Below, in pieces: positions 44,653 to 56,298 of a DNA stretch of 64,000 nt. Under the pieces are notes generated by a model that was not told the origin of the DNA, ran no database searches, and saw only the letters and a list, made by a program, of their open reading frames with translations. The position numbers and the translations under genes are program-made. The DNA is from Gammaproteobacteria bacterium (GTDB lineage: Bacteria > Pseudomonadota > Gammaproteobacteria > Ga0077536). The DNA lies in the NCBI GenBank assembly GCA_009692265.1, contig SHZM01000007.1, positions 1 through 64,000 of the forward strand, in the 5' to 3' direction. Every line of letters starts with the position of its first letter. Position 1 is the first letter of the stretch.

Positions 44653-45210
44653 CTAGACAGCTAGGATCTCTTGCTCTTTGGCGGCTGCCGCTTCGTCTAT
44701 TTTCTTCACAAAGCCGTCGGTAAGTTTCTGGACGTCGTCCTCCGCTTTACGCTCCTGATCTTCGGAGATTTCTTTTTCCTTGAGCAGATCCTTCAAATCT
44801 GTAATCGCATCACGTCGGATATTGCGCACCGCAACTTTCGCCTGCTCTGCTTCGGATTTAACAACCTTCGCTAGTTCGCGCCGACGCTCTTCAGTCAATG
44901 CCGGCAAAAAAATGCGGATTACCGTGCCGGCTGTCGCCGGATTGAGTCCAAGCTCAGATTCCAGGATGGCGCGCTCAATCGCTTGCACCATCGATTTATC
45001 CCAGGCGGTTACCGTCAACGTGCGCGAATCTTCGATTGCGACATTAGCGGCGCGACTCAGAGGAGTAGCGGTGCCGTAATAGTCAATGGAAATATGGTCC
45101 AACAGGCTGGGGTGAGCTCGACCCGTTCGAATTTTCGCCAAGTCTAGCTTTAATGATTCCACGCTCTTGCCCATCCGGGCCTGTGCGTCTTTGAGGATAT
45201 CTTGCAGCAT
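44653..45210 (-). CDS. frr: Ribosome recycling factor
   Basis: A 185-residue tRNA-shaped protein that, with EF-G, splits ribosomes after termination. Matches the family over the full length: [70 protein letters not shown] and VRNIRRDA. Size equals E. coli RRF (185). ATG at 45208-45210, 4 bases after the pyrH stop. Confidence 0.98.
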   Translation of the reverse strand: MLQDILKDAQARMGKSVESLKLDLAKIRTGRAHPSLLDHISIDYYGTATPLSRAANVAIEDSRTLTVTAWDKSMVQAIERAILESELGLNPATAGTVIRIFLPALTEERRRELAKVVKSEAEQAKVAVRNIRRDAITDLKDLLKEKEISEDQERKAEDDVQKLTDGFVKKIDEAAAAKEQEILAV

Positions 45211-45214
45211 GCAT

Positions 45215-45949
45215 TTAACTCGCTGTTACTAATGTCCCGACGTTTTCGCCCAGGGCCGCTCGCACAAATGCACCAGGTTGAGTCATGTCGACCACACGTA
45301 ATGGCATCGCGTTATCCCGGCATAAGACTACAGCGGTTGCATCCATCACCGCGAGCTTGCGGTCCAGAACATCATCGTAATCTAGCGTTTCGTACCGAAT
45401 CGCATTAGAAACCTTGGTGGGATCGGCCGAATACACTCCATCTACTTTAGTTGCCTTGATCATTAAATCGGCATTAATCTCGATGGCACGCAAACTTGCC
45501 GCTGAGTCTGTCGTAAAGAACGGATTCCCAGTCCCGGCCGCCAGTACCACGATACGACCCTTCTCAAGATGTCGAATCGCGCGTCGACGAATATAATCTT
45601 CGCAGACTTCGTTAATTTTTATCGCCGACATGACGCGGGCATACATATCGTGACGCTCTAGCGCGTCCTGAAGCGCAAGCGCGTTAATTACGGTCGCCAG
45701 CATGCCCATTTGGTCGGCCGAGACACGATCCATTCCCTTTGCGGCAAGGCCGGCACCTCGAAAAATATTTCCCCCACCAATCACAATCGCAACTTGTACA
45801 CCCACGCGCGCGAGCTCGCCGACCTCATCGGCTATGCGGTCGAGAACCACAGGATCGATTCCATAGTCTTCTCGCCCCATAAGTGCCTCGCCGCTCAACT
45901 TGATTAGGACGCGGCGATAACAGGGCTCGGCGGAAGGCATTGTTGTCAC
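45215..45949 (-). CDS. pyrH: UMP kinase
   Basis: A 244-residue amino-acid-kinase-fold enzyme that phosphorylates UMP to UDP and is GTP-activated. [13 protein letters not shown] (phosphate loop), [57 protein letters not shown]. Start is GTG 45949 or, three codons in, ATG 45940; neither has a clear ribosome site. Conserved position between tsf and frr. Confidence 0.97.
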   Translation of the reverse strand: MTTMPSAEPCYRRVLIKLSGEALMGREDYGIDPVVLDRIADEVGELARVGVQVAIVIGGGNIFRGAGLAAKGMDRVSADQMGMLATVINALALQDALERHDMYARVMSAIKINEVCEDYIRRRAIRHLEKGRIVVLAAGTGNPFFTTDSAASLRAIEINADLMIKATKVDGVYSADPTKVSNAIRYETLDYDDVLDRKLAVMDATAVVLCRDNAMPLRVVDMTQPGAFVRAALGENVGTLVTAS

Positions 45950-46036
45950 TGGCTCAGCGTCCTGTTTTGTTACACCCTGCTAATTCGTCCCCGCGGTGTG
46001 CGCGGACCACAATTCGACGCGGCAATACTGCCTCGG

Positions 46037-46915
46037 TTATTCGGCTCCGCGTGCTTGCGCTTTGACTTCCTCTGCGAAATCGACTGCTTTTTTCTCGATA
46101 CCCTCGCCTACTTCGTAACGTACGAAATTGCGGACTTTGGTCTTGCCGCCCAGAAGCTTCCCGACCGTGGTGTCCGGATCTTTCACGTACGGCTGTCCTA
46201 GCAGCGTGATTTCACCGATAAATTTCCGCAGCTGTCCGCCGACCATCTTTTCCACGATGTCGGCCGGCTTGCCGCTCGTGGCGGCCTGCGCGAGCCGTAT
46301 CTCGCGTTCTTTCGCGAGTAAGGCTGGCGGAACGTCCGTCTCGTCGATGCACGCCGGGTTGCTTGCCGCGATGTGCATTGCTATGTCGCGCGCTAACGCA
46401 GCGTTATCTCCTTCGAGGCTAACCAGAACACCGATTCGTTTACCGTGTCGATACGCGCCGAGGGCCCCGCCTTGCGCTGTTTCAATTTCAAAGCGTCGAA
46501 TTGAAATATTTTCGCCCACCTTCAACACAAGTTGCTGCCTCGCCGATTCGACTGTTTCAGCAGCACCGGCGAGCGGCAACGCACCCAGTGCCGCAACATC
46601 CGTTGGTCGACCAGCTAATATTGTTGCCGCGACGGCATTGGCGAAAAGTGTGAAACTTTCGTCGTTAGCAACGAAGTCCGTTTCGCTATTGATTTCAACT
46701 AACGCAGCGACTCCGTCCTTCTCCGCGACGACTACCGCACCGTCGGCTGCGATTCGCCCGGCTTTCTTGGCGGCCTTTGCCGCCCCAGATTTTCTCAGGT
46801 GTTCGAGCGCCAGATCGATATCGCCGTTGGTCGCTACAAGCGAAGACTTACATTCCATCATCCCGGCGCCGGAGCGCTCGCGGAGTTCTTTAACCGCAGC
46901 AGCACTAATCTGCAT
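46037..46915 (-). CDS. tsf: Translation elongation factor Ts
   Basis: A 292-residue guanine-nucleotide exchange factor for EF-Tu. AAVKELRERSGAGMMECKSSL at the N-terminus and the EF-Tu-contacting EINSETDFVANDE block are textbook. The start at ATG 46913-46915 is supported by GAGG 9 bases upstream and family N-terminus; an in-frame start 8 codons upstream is less likely. It follows rpsB by 48 bp, the universal pair. Confidence 0.98.
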   Translation of the reverse strand: MQISAAAVKELRERSGAGMMECKSSLVATNGDIDLALEHLRKSGAAKAAKKAGRIAADGAVVVAEKDGVAALVEINSETDFVANDESFTLFANAVAATILAGRPTDVAALGALPLAGAAETVESARQQLVLKVGENISIRRFEIETAQGGALGAYRHGKRIGVLVSLEGDNAALARDIAMHIAASNPACIDETDVPPALLAKEREIRLAQAATSGKPADIVEKMVGGQLRKFIGEITLLGQPYVKDPDTTVGKLLGGKTKVRNFVRYEVGEGIEKKAVDFAEEVKAQARGAE

Positions 46916-46963
46916 TACTCGAATCCTCGTAACTGTCAAAAAATCAGCAGCTTAGCGCCGGGA

Positions 46964-47857
46964 CTATTCAGGGGTTTCATTTTCGTCGGCCGGGCCACTC
47001 GTCGCTTTTCGCGCGACCTTTTTCTTAGGTATGACCTTTCTTTTTGCCTTGCGCGCGGCATCTTCGGCAGTCCCTTCTGGGCCGCGGCCGTCTCCAGCAC
47101 CCCTGCGCAGCACGGGTTCACCGTTTTCGTCGAGTTCCACGAACTCATCTTGCGCACCGGTGGCGGCTGCGGACATGGTCATGCGCGCGTCCATCACTGC
47201 ATCCGCCGCGGCTTTAGCGTATAGATTGATGGCGCTAATCGCGTCATCGTTACCGGGAATGATGTAATCGATATTGTCTGGTTTACAGTTGGTATCCACC
47301 ACCGCAATGACTGGGATCTTGAGTTTAATGGCTTCAGCAACCGCAATTTTCTCGAAGCCCACATCAATAACGAATAGTGCATCCGGAAGGCGTTCCATGT
47401 CCTTGATGCCTGAGAGACCAAGGTTGAGCTTGTCGTATTCTCGGCGGAGCTGCAGTGCTTCGCGTTTGGTCACCCGTTCCAGCGAGCCACTATTGATCCG
47501 CTCCTCAAGCTCCTTGAGGCGCTTAATCGATTGCTTAACGGTCTTGAAGTTGGTCAACATACCGCCTAACCAGCGGCGATTTACAAACGGCATTCCACAT
47601 CGCGCCGCTTCGCGAGCAACCGCTTCTTGCGCTGCTCTCTTGGTGCCGATGAATAATATTTTTCCGCGCTTGCTCGCCATACGGCCGATGAAGCTCATCG
47701 CATCGCCAAATAGCGGCACAGTCTTCTCGAGATTGATAATATGAATTTTGTTGCGTTCACCGAAGATGTAGGGGCCCATCTTGGGGTGCCAAAAACGCGT
47801 TTGGTGTCCGAAATGCACGCCAGCTTCTAGCATCTGGCGCATGCTTACGTCAGCCAT
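46964..47857 (-). CDS. rpsB: 30S ribosomal protein S2, with long C-terminal extension
   Basis: A 297-residue S2. The conserved part (about 1-235) opens [24 protein letters not shown] and includes [33 protein letters not shown] and [12 protein letters not shown]. coli S2 has 241 residues; here about 60 extra follow, acidic first ([12 protein letters not shown]) and then lysine-rich ([15 protein letters not shown]). Such tails occur in other lineages and are probably disordered on the ribosome surface. CAGGAG precedes the ATG. Heads the long minus-strand block. Confidence 0.97.
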   Translation of the reverse strand: MADVSMRQMLEAGVHFGHQTRFWHPKMGPYIFGERNKIHIINLEKTVPLFGDAMSFIGRMASKRGKILFIGTKRAAQEAVAREAARCGMPFVNRRWLGGMLTNFKTVKQSIKRLKELEERINSGSLERVTKREALQLRREYDKLNLGLSGIKDMERLPDALFVIDVGFEKIAVAEAIKLKIPVIAVVDTNCKPDNIDYIIPGNDDAISAINLYAKAAADAVMDARMTMSAAATGAQDEFVELDENGEPVLRRGAGDGRGPEGTAEDAARKAKRKVIPKKKVARKATSGPADENETPE

Positions 47858-47886
47858 TCTTGAACTCCTGTGTGGGTTTTGCCTCC

Positions 47887-47948
47887 ACGAGTCCCGACGG
47901 TCAATCTGGGCCAGAGCTCAGACACCCAGACCGTCAGTTACGGCTCGT
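47887..47948 (-). promoter_or_regulatory. Structured leader of rpsB, candidate autoregulatory site
   Basis: A nested inverted repeat starting 30 bases before rpsB: ACGAG/CTCGT (47887-47891 with 47944-47948), GACGGT/ACCGTC (47896-47901 with 47930-47935) and an inner CTGGG/CCCAG (47906-47910 with 47925-47929). It would form a long hairpin in the rpsB message. In gammaproteobacteria S2 represses rpsB-tsf translation through a conserved leader, so this is a good candidate for that element; promoters for rpsB and the divergent map must lie between here and 48043. Confidence 0.55.
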
Positions 47949-48042
47949 GTGTGGGATAAGTGTAGTGTTCGTTTGCTTGAAACGCGGGCGCTTTATACCA
48001 TAGAAGCTTTTAAGCAACAACGAGTTGGGCGAAATTTAGAGT

Positions 48043-48819
48043 ATGCCGGTTACGATTAAATCAGAGGCTGAGATTGAAGCGATGCGACGGGCCTGCCGGC
48101 TAGCAGCCGAAGTCCTGGGCATGGTCGCGCCCCACGTTCAGCCCGGGGTAAGCACCGATGAACTCGATCGCCGATGTCATGACTACATCGTCGACGTTCA
48201 ACACGCGATACCGGCACCACTGAATTACCACGGCTTTCCAAAGTCGATTTGCACTTCGATTAATCACGTGGTGTGTCACGGGATACCCAGCGAGAAACGC
48301 TTGAAAGACGGCGATGTCGTCAATATTGATATCACTGTAATTAAAGACGGCTTCCATGGCGACACCAGCAAGATGTTCTTGGTTGGTGCCGCATCAACCA
48401 AAGCTCAACGTTTGGTCGATACAGCTTACGAGTGCTTAAAGCTTGGAATCGAATTGGTGAGGCCAGGAACACGACTCGGCGACGTAGGTGCGGCCATTCA
48501 AAAATATGCCGAAGCCCGTAACTTTTCGATTGTTCGCGAATATTGCGGGCATGGAATCGGACGCGAGTTCCACGAAGACCCACAGGTGCTGCATTACGGG
48601 CAATCCGGTACCGGCTATGCTCTTGAGGTCGGCATGACTTTTACGATCGAACCGATGATCAACGCCGGAAAACGGCATGTTCGTCTACTCCCAGACGGTT
48701 GGACCGTGGTCACCAAAGATCACAGCTTGTCTGCGCAATGGGAGCATACCATTCTCGTCACCGCCAGCGGCCACGAGGTCTTAACAGCACGCCCCGACGA
48801 GCAGTTTTCGCGAAACTGA
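48043..48819 (+). CDS. map: Methionine aminopeptidase, type I
   Basis: A 258-residue metalloenzyme that removes the initiator methionine. Five metal ligands are visible in order: Asp in VVNIDITVIKDG, Asp in FHGDTSKMF, His in CGHGIGREFHE, Glu in FTIEPMIN and Glu in QWEHTILV. HGIP near residue 85 is the substrate-side histidine. Size equals E. coli Map (264). Divergent from rpsB, as in most gammaproteobacteria, with glnD 11 bp downstream. Confidence 0.97.
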   Translation: MPVTIKSEAEIEAMRRACRLAAEVLGMVAPHVQPGVSTDELDRRCHDYIVDVQHAIPAPLNYHGFPKSICTSINHVVCHGIPSEKRLKDGDVVNIDITVIKDGFHGDTSKMFLVGAASTKAQRLVDTAYECLKLGIELVRPGTRLGDVGAAIQKYAEARNFSIVREYCGHGIGREFHEDPQVLHYGQSGTGYALEVGMTFTIEPMINAGKRHVRLLPDGWTVVTKDHSLSAQWEHTILVTASGHEVLTARPDEQFSRN

Positions 48820-48830
48820 CCTCATCTTCA

Positions 48831-51506
48831 ATGTCCTTGTCAGCACTCCCTCAACTAGAAACTGCACTTGATAAAACCGCGCTGGCGATAGCGTTCGAGC
48901 ACCCCGCCGGGGATCTCCCACCAATTAGTCGCGTCCGCAAGGTCATTCAGCGTTTTAGTGACGTGCTGAAAGACGCGTTTTTCACCGGATTGACTGCCGA
49001 CCGAGTAGTACGACTTCGAGCCGCCGCACTGGACGACATCGTCATTCAGGTGTGGCGCCTGTTTGAACTCGACGCATCGGATCATACATTGCTTGCAGTT
49101 GGTGGTTACGGCCGGGGCGAGTTGCACCCTTATTCCGATATCGACATAAGCATTTTAATTACAGATGCGTTGAACGACGTCGAGCGTCAGGAAATAGAAG
49201 GCTTTGTACGTTATTTAATGGATCTTGGATTTGACGTAGGCCAAAGCGTTCGAACGGTACATGAAACACGCGATGCCGCAGCGGCTGACATCACGGTCAT
49301 AACCAATTTAATGGAGGCACGAGTTATTACGGGCCCCCGCGCGATCTTCTACGATATTCAGGCTGAAATCGCCACCACTAGAATGTGGAACAGCGAAGAT
49401 TTTTTTACCGCGAAATTATCCGAGCAAGATCGGCGCCACGAACGCTATAACGATGCATTCCAGCAACTTGAGCCCAACATCAAAGAAAGCCCTGGAGGCT
49501 TGCGCGATATCCAGGTCATCGCTTGGGTTGCAAATCGGCATTTCAGTTCTCAAGGCCTGAGCAGCTTAGTTGGCCATGGCTTTTTAACCGAAGCAGAATT
49601 CAACGTATTAGAACGCGGTCGCAGCCACTTATGGCGAATTCGATGCGCGCTGCATTTTTTAGCTGGTCGACGCGAAGATCGCCTGTTATTCGACCACCAA
49701 AAACGTGTGGCGGAATTATTTGGGTACACCGACGCCGGAAGCAACCGCGCGGTCGAGCATTTCATGAAGGACTTCTACCGCACTGTACGAGAATTAAGTC
49801 GGCTTAACGAAATCCTTCTCGGTTTATTTCAGGAAGCAATCCTGCAACGCGATCGTGAAGTTCGCACGACTCCTTTGAGTCGGCGTTTCCAAGTGCGTGG
49901 GAATTATATCGAAGTGTCGAATGAGAGTGTGTTCGTTCGAACACCCCCCGCGCTGCTTGAACTATTTTTGTTGATGCAGAAAAACCCCACGATAAAAGGG
50001 GTGCGCGCCAGTACGATCAGACTCATTCGTGCAAACTTACATCTCATCGACGATTCGTTTCGACGCGATATTCGGGCGCGCAGCCTGTTCATGGAAATTA
50101 TCAAAGAGCCACGTCGGATTGGGCACGAGCTACGGCGCATGCATCGCTACGGGGTGCTCCCCGCCTATTTACCAGCATTCGCGCGAGTTGAAGGCTTAAT
50201 GCAATTCGATTTGTTTCACGTCTACACCGTTGACGAGCACTTGCTATTCGTTGTGCTTCACATGCGTCGATTCTCGTACCCAATTACCGAAGAGGACCAG
50301 CCGTCACTCGTTCGTCAAGTAATCGAGCGAATCCCCAAACTGGAACTCTTGTACCTTGCCGGGCTATTTCACGATGTGGGTAAAGGGCAAGGCAAAGACC
50401 ATTCGACGACGGGTGCCGAAGACGCTGAAGAATTTTGCCAGAATCACGGCCTTAGCTTATTCGATACGAACATTGTTACCTGGCTCGTACGCAATCATTT
50501 GTTGATGTCGAACGTGTCTCAACGCCAAGACATCTATGACCCCGATGTTGTCGCGGCTTTCGCGACTACCGTGGGGGATCAGATGCGCCTCGACTATTTA
50601 TTTCTGTTAACCATCGCCGATATTCGTGGCACCAATCCAAAACTCTGGACGAGCTGGATCCACTCGCTGCTATCGGAGTTGTACCTCATCACCTTGCGTC
50701 GAATGCGGAGCGGCGGCGAGTCGCCAAACGACAAGACCGAGCGAATTCGTGAAACACAAGCCGAGGCGCGCAAACATATTGACTCCAGCCGCTTCTCGGA
50801 GCACGCGATCTCGGTTCTGTGGAGTACCTTGGGAGACGCCTATTTTTTGCGTCACAGGGCCATCGAAATTGCCTGGCAGACTGAAACAATTCTTGGAGCA
50901 GACGATGCTGATCTTCCGGTAGTGGCTGTGCGTAATTTCGAAGGTCGCGGGAGCACCGCAATCTTTATTTACGCCGTTGACATGGACTATCTATTCGCGA
51001 TCTCCACCGCGACTTTGGATCGGTTACGTCTGGACGTACAAGATGCACGCATTATTACTTCTGAAGCTAACTACACACTGGACACCTACAATGTACTCGA
51101 CGCTGAAACCCGCAGCCCGGTAGACGATCCTCTGCGGATACAGGAGATCCAATCTCGCGTGCGTTCGTCAATAAGCGCCAAAGAGATCCCTGCCATGCGC
51201 ACCGGGCAACTTGGCCAGAGGCGACTACAACCCTTCAAATTCCCGGCGGCCGTGGGGTTCTCCATCGCCCAAGCTCAGAGCAATACGGTCATGGAAGTCA
51301 TCGCGCCCGATCGACCGGGTTTCTTATCGGTCATCGGACGCGCGATGCAGAACTGCGGTGTACGATTACACGACGCGCGGATCGCAACCATTGGCGAGCG
51401 CGCGGAGGATTATTTTTACATCACGGATTTCTGCAACCAGCCGGTCATCTCTCTCGAAACTCAAAACGCCTTGCGCGAGACAATTATTCGCGACCTGAAT
51501 GCGTGA
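48831..51506 (+). CDS. glnD: Bifunctional uridylyltransferase/uridylyl-removing enzyme GlnD
   Basis: An 891-residue nitrogen sensor that uridylylates PII proteins when glutamine is low and removes UMP when it is high. Nucleotidyltransferase motif GGYGRGELHPYSDIDI (91-106); PII-uridylyltransferase domain with QQLEPNIKESPGGLRDIQ; HD hydrolase domain FHDVGKGQGKDHS (about 515-527); two C-terminal ACT domains (FAISTATLDRLRLDV and VIAPDRPGFLSVIGRAM) for glutamine. ATG at 48831; the frame is open into map but that part is map sequence. Overlaps mutH by 4 bases. Confidence 0.96.
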   Translation: MSLSALPQLETALDKTALAIAFEHPAGDLPPISRVRKVIQRFSDVLKDAFFTGLTADRVVRLRAAALDDIVIQVWRLFELDASDHTLLAVGGYGRGELHPYSDIDISILITDALNDVERQEIEGFVRYLMDLGFDVGQSVRTVHETRDAAAADITVITNLMEARVITGPRAIFYDIQAEIATTRMWNSEDFFTAKLSEQDRRHERYNDAFQQLEPNIKESPGGLRDIQVIAWVANRHFSSQGLSSLVGHGFLTEAEFNVLERGRSHLWRIRCALHFLAGRREDRLLFDHQKRVAELFGYTDAGSNRAVEHFMKDFYRTVRELSRLNEILLGLFQEAILQRDREVRTTPLSRRFQVRGNYIEVSNESVFVRTPPALLELFLLMQKNPTIKGVRASTIRLIRANLHLIDDSFRRDIRARSLFMEIIKEPRRIGHELRRMHRYGVLPAYLPAFARVEGLMQFDLFHVYTVDEHLLFVVLHMRRFSYPITEEDQPSLVRQVIERIPKLELLYLAGLFHDVGKGQGKDHSTTGAEDAEEFCQNHGLSLFDTNIVTWLVRNHLLMSNVSQRQDIYDPDVVAAFATTVGDQMRLDYLFLLTIADIRGTNPKLWTSWIHSLLSELYLITLRRMRSGGESPNDKTERIRETQAEARKHIDSSRFSEHAISVLWSTLGDAYFLRHRAIEIAWQTETILGADDADLPVVAVRNFEGRGSTAIFIYAVDMDYLFAISTATLDRLRLDVQDARIITSEANYTLDTYNVLDAETRSPVDDPLRIQEIQSRVRSSISAKEIPAMRTGQLGQRRLQPFKFPAAVGFSIAQAQSNTVMEVIAPDRPGFLSVIGRAMQNCGVRLHDARIATIGERAEDYFYITDFCNQPVISLETQNALRETIIRDLNA

Positions 51507-52165
51507 TCATCGCACCAACGTCCGAAGCTGAGCTTCTCTCTCGCGCACGAAGTCTTGTAGGCTTGAGCTTGGGTGGAGTGGCGAACGCATTGTTCATCGC
51601 AAACCCCGGCGCACCTGCACAAGCCAAAGGTTGGATCGGCGAACTCATGGAGCGCGCCCTAGGGGCGGACGCGGGATCGCGCCCCGAACCCGATTTCACC
51701 CGCATCGGCGTCGAGCTTAAAACGATACCCATCACCGCCAACGGTAAACCGAACGAGTCGACATACGTGTGCGTAGCACCAGCAGTGGTGAGCCCCGAGC
51801 AGACTTGGGAGACCTCCGTTGTGTTTCGAAAGCTGCAGCGCGTGCTCTGGGTCCCGGTTGAAGCGGAAGGGGAAATTGTGCAACGAAGAATTGGTTGGCC
51901 CTTTCTGTGGACGCCAAATGCTCTGGAATCGGCGACATTGCGCGCAGATTGGGAAGAAATTATCGAACTAATTGCCACTGGCCGACGAGAAGCGCTCTCC
52001 GCACGGCTTGGGACGTACCTACAAATCAGACCAAAAGCCGCCAACAGTCGCAGCCGTACTCAAGCAGCGAATGCTGCTGGCGTTCCTGAAGCAACTTTGC
52101 CGCGCGGATTTTATTTGCGAGCAACGTTTACAGAAATGGTACTTGCCGCTGGAATGCTCGACTAA
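51503..52165 (+). CDS. mutH: DNA mismatch repair endonuclease MutH
   Basis: A 220-residue Sau3AI-like nuclease that nicks the unmethylated strand at hemimethylated GATC during mismatch repair. The catalytic D-x(n)-E-x-K is Asp64, Glu71, Lys73 in EPDFTRIGVELKTIPI; AKGWIGELMERALGA supplies the upstream glutamate; the C-terminal LRATFTEMVL helix is family-typical. The start GTG overlaps the glnD stop. MutH is almost confined to gammaproteobacteria with Dam methylation, so it helps place the organism. Its position behind glnD is unusual. Confidence 0.94.
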   Translation: MIIAPTSEAELLSRARSLVGLSLGGVANALFIANPGAPAQAKGWIGELMERALGADAGSRPEPDFTRIGVELKTIPITANGKPNESTYVCVAPAVVSPEQTWETSVVFRKLQRVLWVPVEAEGEIVQRRIGWPFLWTPNALESATLRADWEEIIELIATGRREALSARLGTYLQIRPKAANSRSRTQAANAAGVPEATLPRGFYLRATFTEMVLAAGMLD

Positions 52166-52253
52166 CCTCGGATAGATAACCGTCGTAGCATTGGCCGCTA
52201 ATCTGTCGTAACCAGTCTAGTTGACATTGGTGCTTATCCCTTATCATCCGGGA

Positions 52254-53285
52254 ATGCGCCAGCTAACCGAATTCCCGAGTGTGACAAGCAATTCGAAAGG
52301 TTGGAGCTGTTGGCGCTTCTGCATCGCCCCCATGATGCAGTACACCGATCGTCATTTTCGTTATCTCGCCCGATGCCTGTCCCAGCACGCGCGTTTGTAT
52401 ACTGAAATGGTGGTTGCTAGCGCCATAGTACGGGGGGACGCGCGGCGCTTTTTGGCACATGATCCACTCGAAACGCTGGTCGCTCTGCAGCTTGGCGGTA
52501 GCTTGCCAATAGAACTCGCTCTCGCGTCGAAAATGGGCGAGGACGCGGGCTTTTGCGAGATTAATTTGAATGTCGGCTGCCCCAGCGATCGGGTCCAGGC
52601 CGGGCGCTTTGGAGCGTGCTTAATTGCTGAACCTAATTTGGTCGCTGAGTGTGTCAACGCGATGCAAAACGCGGTTCGAATTCCGGTGACGGTTAAAACA
52701 CGCTTAGGTGTCGATCACTTCGATAGTGAAGAGCATTTGCATAACCTCGTCGCTGAGATCGCCGCCGCCGGCTGTACGACGGTGTTGCTACACGCGCGGA
52801 AAGCCTTGTTGAATTTCAGTCCTCGTGCGAATCGGGAAATCCCGCCACTGGATTATCCGCGTGCTTATCGCGTGAAACAGGCGTTCCCGGAGCTCTCCAT
52901 CGTATTGAATGGAGGTATCGATTCACTAACGGCCTGCACTGAACACCTGAAGCACCTGGACGGAGTCATGCTCGGTCGCGCCGCTTACGCGAATCTCGCA
53001 CTCATAGCCGACGCCGATCATCAATTGTTTAATGCCGCATGGTCCCGCGTCGATGAAATCGAACTCTTGCACAACCTGCGCGCCTACCTCGACGCGCAGG
53101 TCGCGAGCGGTACCGCACTCCACCACCTGACCAAGCACTGGTTGGGATTACGACAGGGGCGACCCGGCGCGCGTGAATGGCGTCGCCTGTTAGCTACTCA
53201 CACCACCCGCTCGTTGACGGTAGTGGATGCAATCGACGAAGCCGTAGCGTTTTTTACAGCGTCCAAGCATTCTCAAGCGGCCTAA
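52254..53285 (+). CDS. dusA: tRNA-dihydrouridine(20/20a) synthase DusA
   Basis: A 343-residue FMN enzyme reducing uridine 20/20a in the tRNA D-loop. RFCIAPMMQYTDRHFRYLAR, YTEMVVA, INLNVGCPSDRVQAGRFGACL with the catalytic cysteine, VKTRLGVD, LHARKALLNFSPRANREIPPL and LNGGIDS are DusA-type rather than DusB or DusC. Start uncertain: ATG 52254 is used; a TTG at 52221 would add 11 residues. Neither has a clear ribosome site. Converges on the methyltransferase remnant. Confidence 0.94.
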   Translation: MRQLTEFPSVTSNSKGWSCWRFCIAPMMQYTDRHFRYLARCLSQHARLYTEMVVASAIVRGDARRFLAHDPLETLVALQLGGSLPIELALASKMGEDAGFCEINLNVGCPSDRVQAGRFGACLIAEPNLVAECVNAMQNAVRIPVTVKTRLGVDHFDSEEHLHNLVAEIAAAGCTTVLLHARKALLNFSPRANREIPPLDYPRAYRVKQAFPELSIVLNGGIDSLTACTEHLKHLDGVMLGRAAYANLALIADADHQLFNAAWSRVDEIELLHNLRAYLDAQVASGTALHHLTKHWLGLRQGRPGAREWRRLLATHTTRSLTVVDAIDEAVAFFTASKHSQAA

Positions 53286-53298
53286 GCTTGCCGCCCGA

Positions 53299-54085
53299 TT
53301 ACGGATTCGGCTTTAGAAATTTCAGCGTCATCCGATCGGATTCACCTATCGCGAGGTACTTATCGCGATCTTTCTCCCCGAGACGCAGCACCGGCGGGAG
53401 AGTCCAAACCCCCGCGGCGTAATCCTTAGTATCGTTGGGATTCGCGTTGATCTCGGACGTCTCGACCAGTTTGAAGCCCACGGATTCGAGATAGTTGATT
53501 AAATAATCCTGCGGCACGTAGCCGCTCTCCGCCACAATATTCGGGTTCGTGCCTCCCTTAGCCCGATGCTGTTCGATGCCAAGCACGCCACCTGGTTTTA
53601 GGACATCAAAAATCTTTATACACCGCATCGAGCTGGCCGCCGCGGATCCAGTTATGTGTGCTGCGAAAAGTCACCACCATGTCGGTCGAGCCCGCAGCAC
53701 CGAGATCGATCGCGTCTTTGCTCAGCGTGCGACGCTCGACTTTGTCGTAGACCGCAGGATTCGCATCGAGCTTGGCGTTGAACTTTTGAAAATGTTCGCG
53801 GAGATGTTCCACCGGGCTATCGGCGGGCGGCGTCACCGTGACGAGCTTACCTGCATGACTCACTACCGGCGCTAGTACTTCTGTGTACCAGCCCTCCCCG
53901 CCGGGCAACATTTCGACCTCTCGCATCTGCGGCTCAAGGCCGAAGAACAATAGCGTCTCTTTAGGATGGCGGTCGCGGTCTCGCGCTTTGTTCGCAGCGG
54001 TGCGATGACTGCCTGCTAGCGCCGCGTCGAGGGCGTCACCCGTATCAGCCATGATCGATTCACTAGCCAAACAGATGGCGAGCAA
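53299..54085 (-). pseudogene. Exported class I SAM-dependent methyltransferase-like gene, frameshifted
   Basis: Two overlapping frames together make one protein of about 260 residues. The first (54085 to 53606) has a hydrophobic export-like N-terminus, then VEMLPGGEGWYTEVLAPVV and TDMVVTFRSTHNWIRGGQLDAVYK; the second (to 53299) resumes FDVLKPGGVLGIEQHRAKG and ends with LKFLKPNP. The family (predicted methyltransferases, COG4798 type) has these blocks in one frame. The break is at a run of five T on the coding strand near 53613-53618. No ATG fits; a TTG at 54085 is the only visible start and would cut the signal peptide short, so a second lesion upstream is possible. Either a recent pseudogene or a sequencing error in the run. 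Confidence 0.75.
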
Positions 54086-54132
54086 TGCGACTGCCGGCCA
54101 AGCATTCTTCTTTGGGAGTATAACAATCTCAC

Positions 54133-56190
<2,058 letters not shown>

Positions 56191-56298
56191 CTGCTGTCGT
56201 GCGGCGGACTATAGCGTATATAATCCGTGGCACTCAAAACCTTTCGGCGTCCTGCACAACCTGCTCCGCTCGGGGCTGACAATTCAAGGCTCAAACGG

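Noticed and set aside
46128-46955. 275-codon plus-strand frame opposite tsf
   Set aside because: Serine- and alanine-rich mirror of EF-Ts; no independent evidence.
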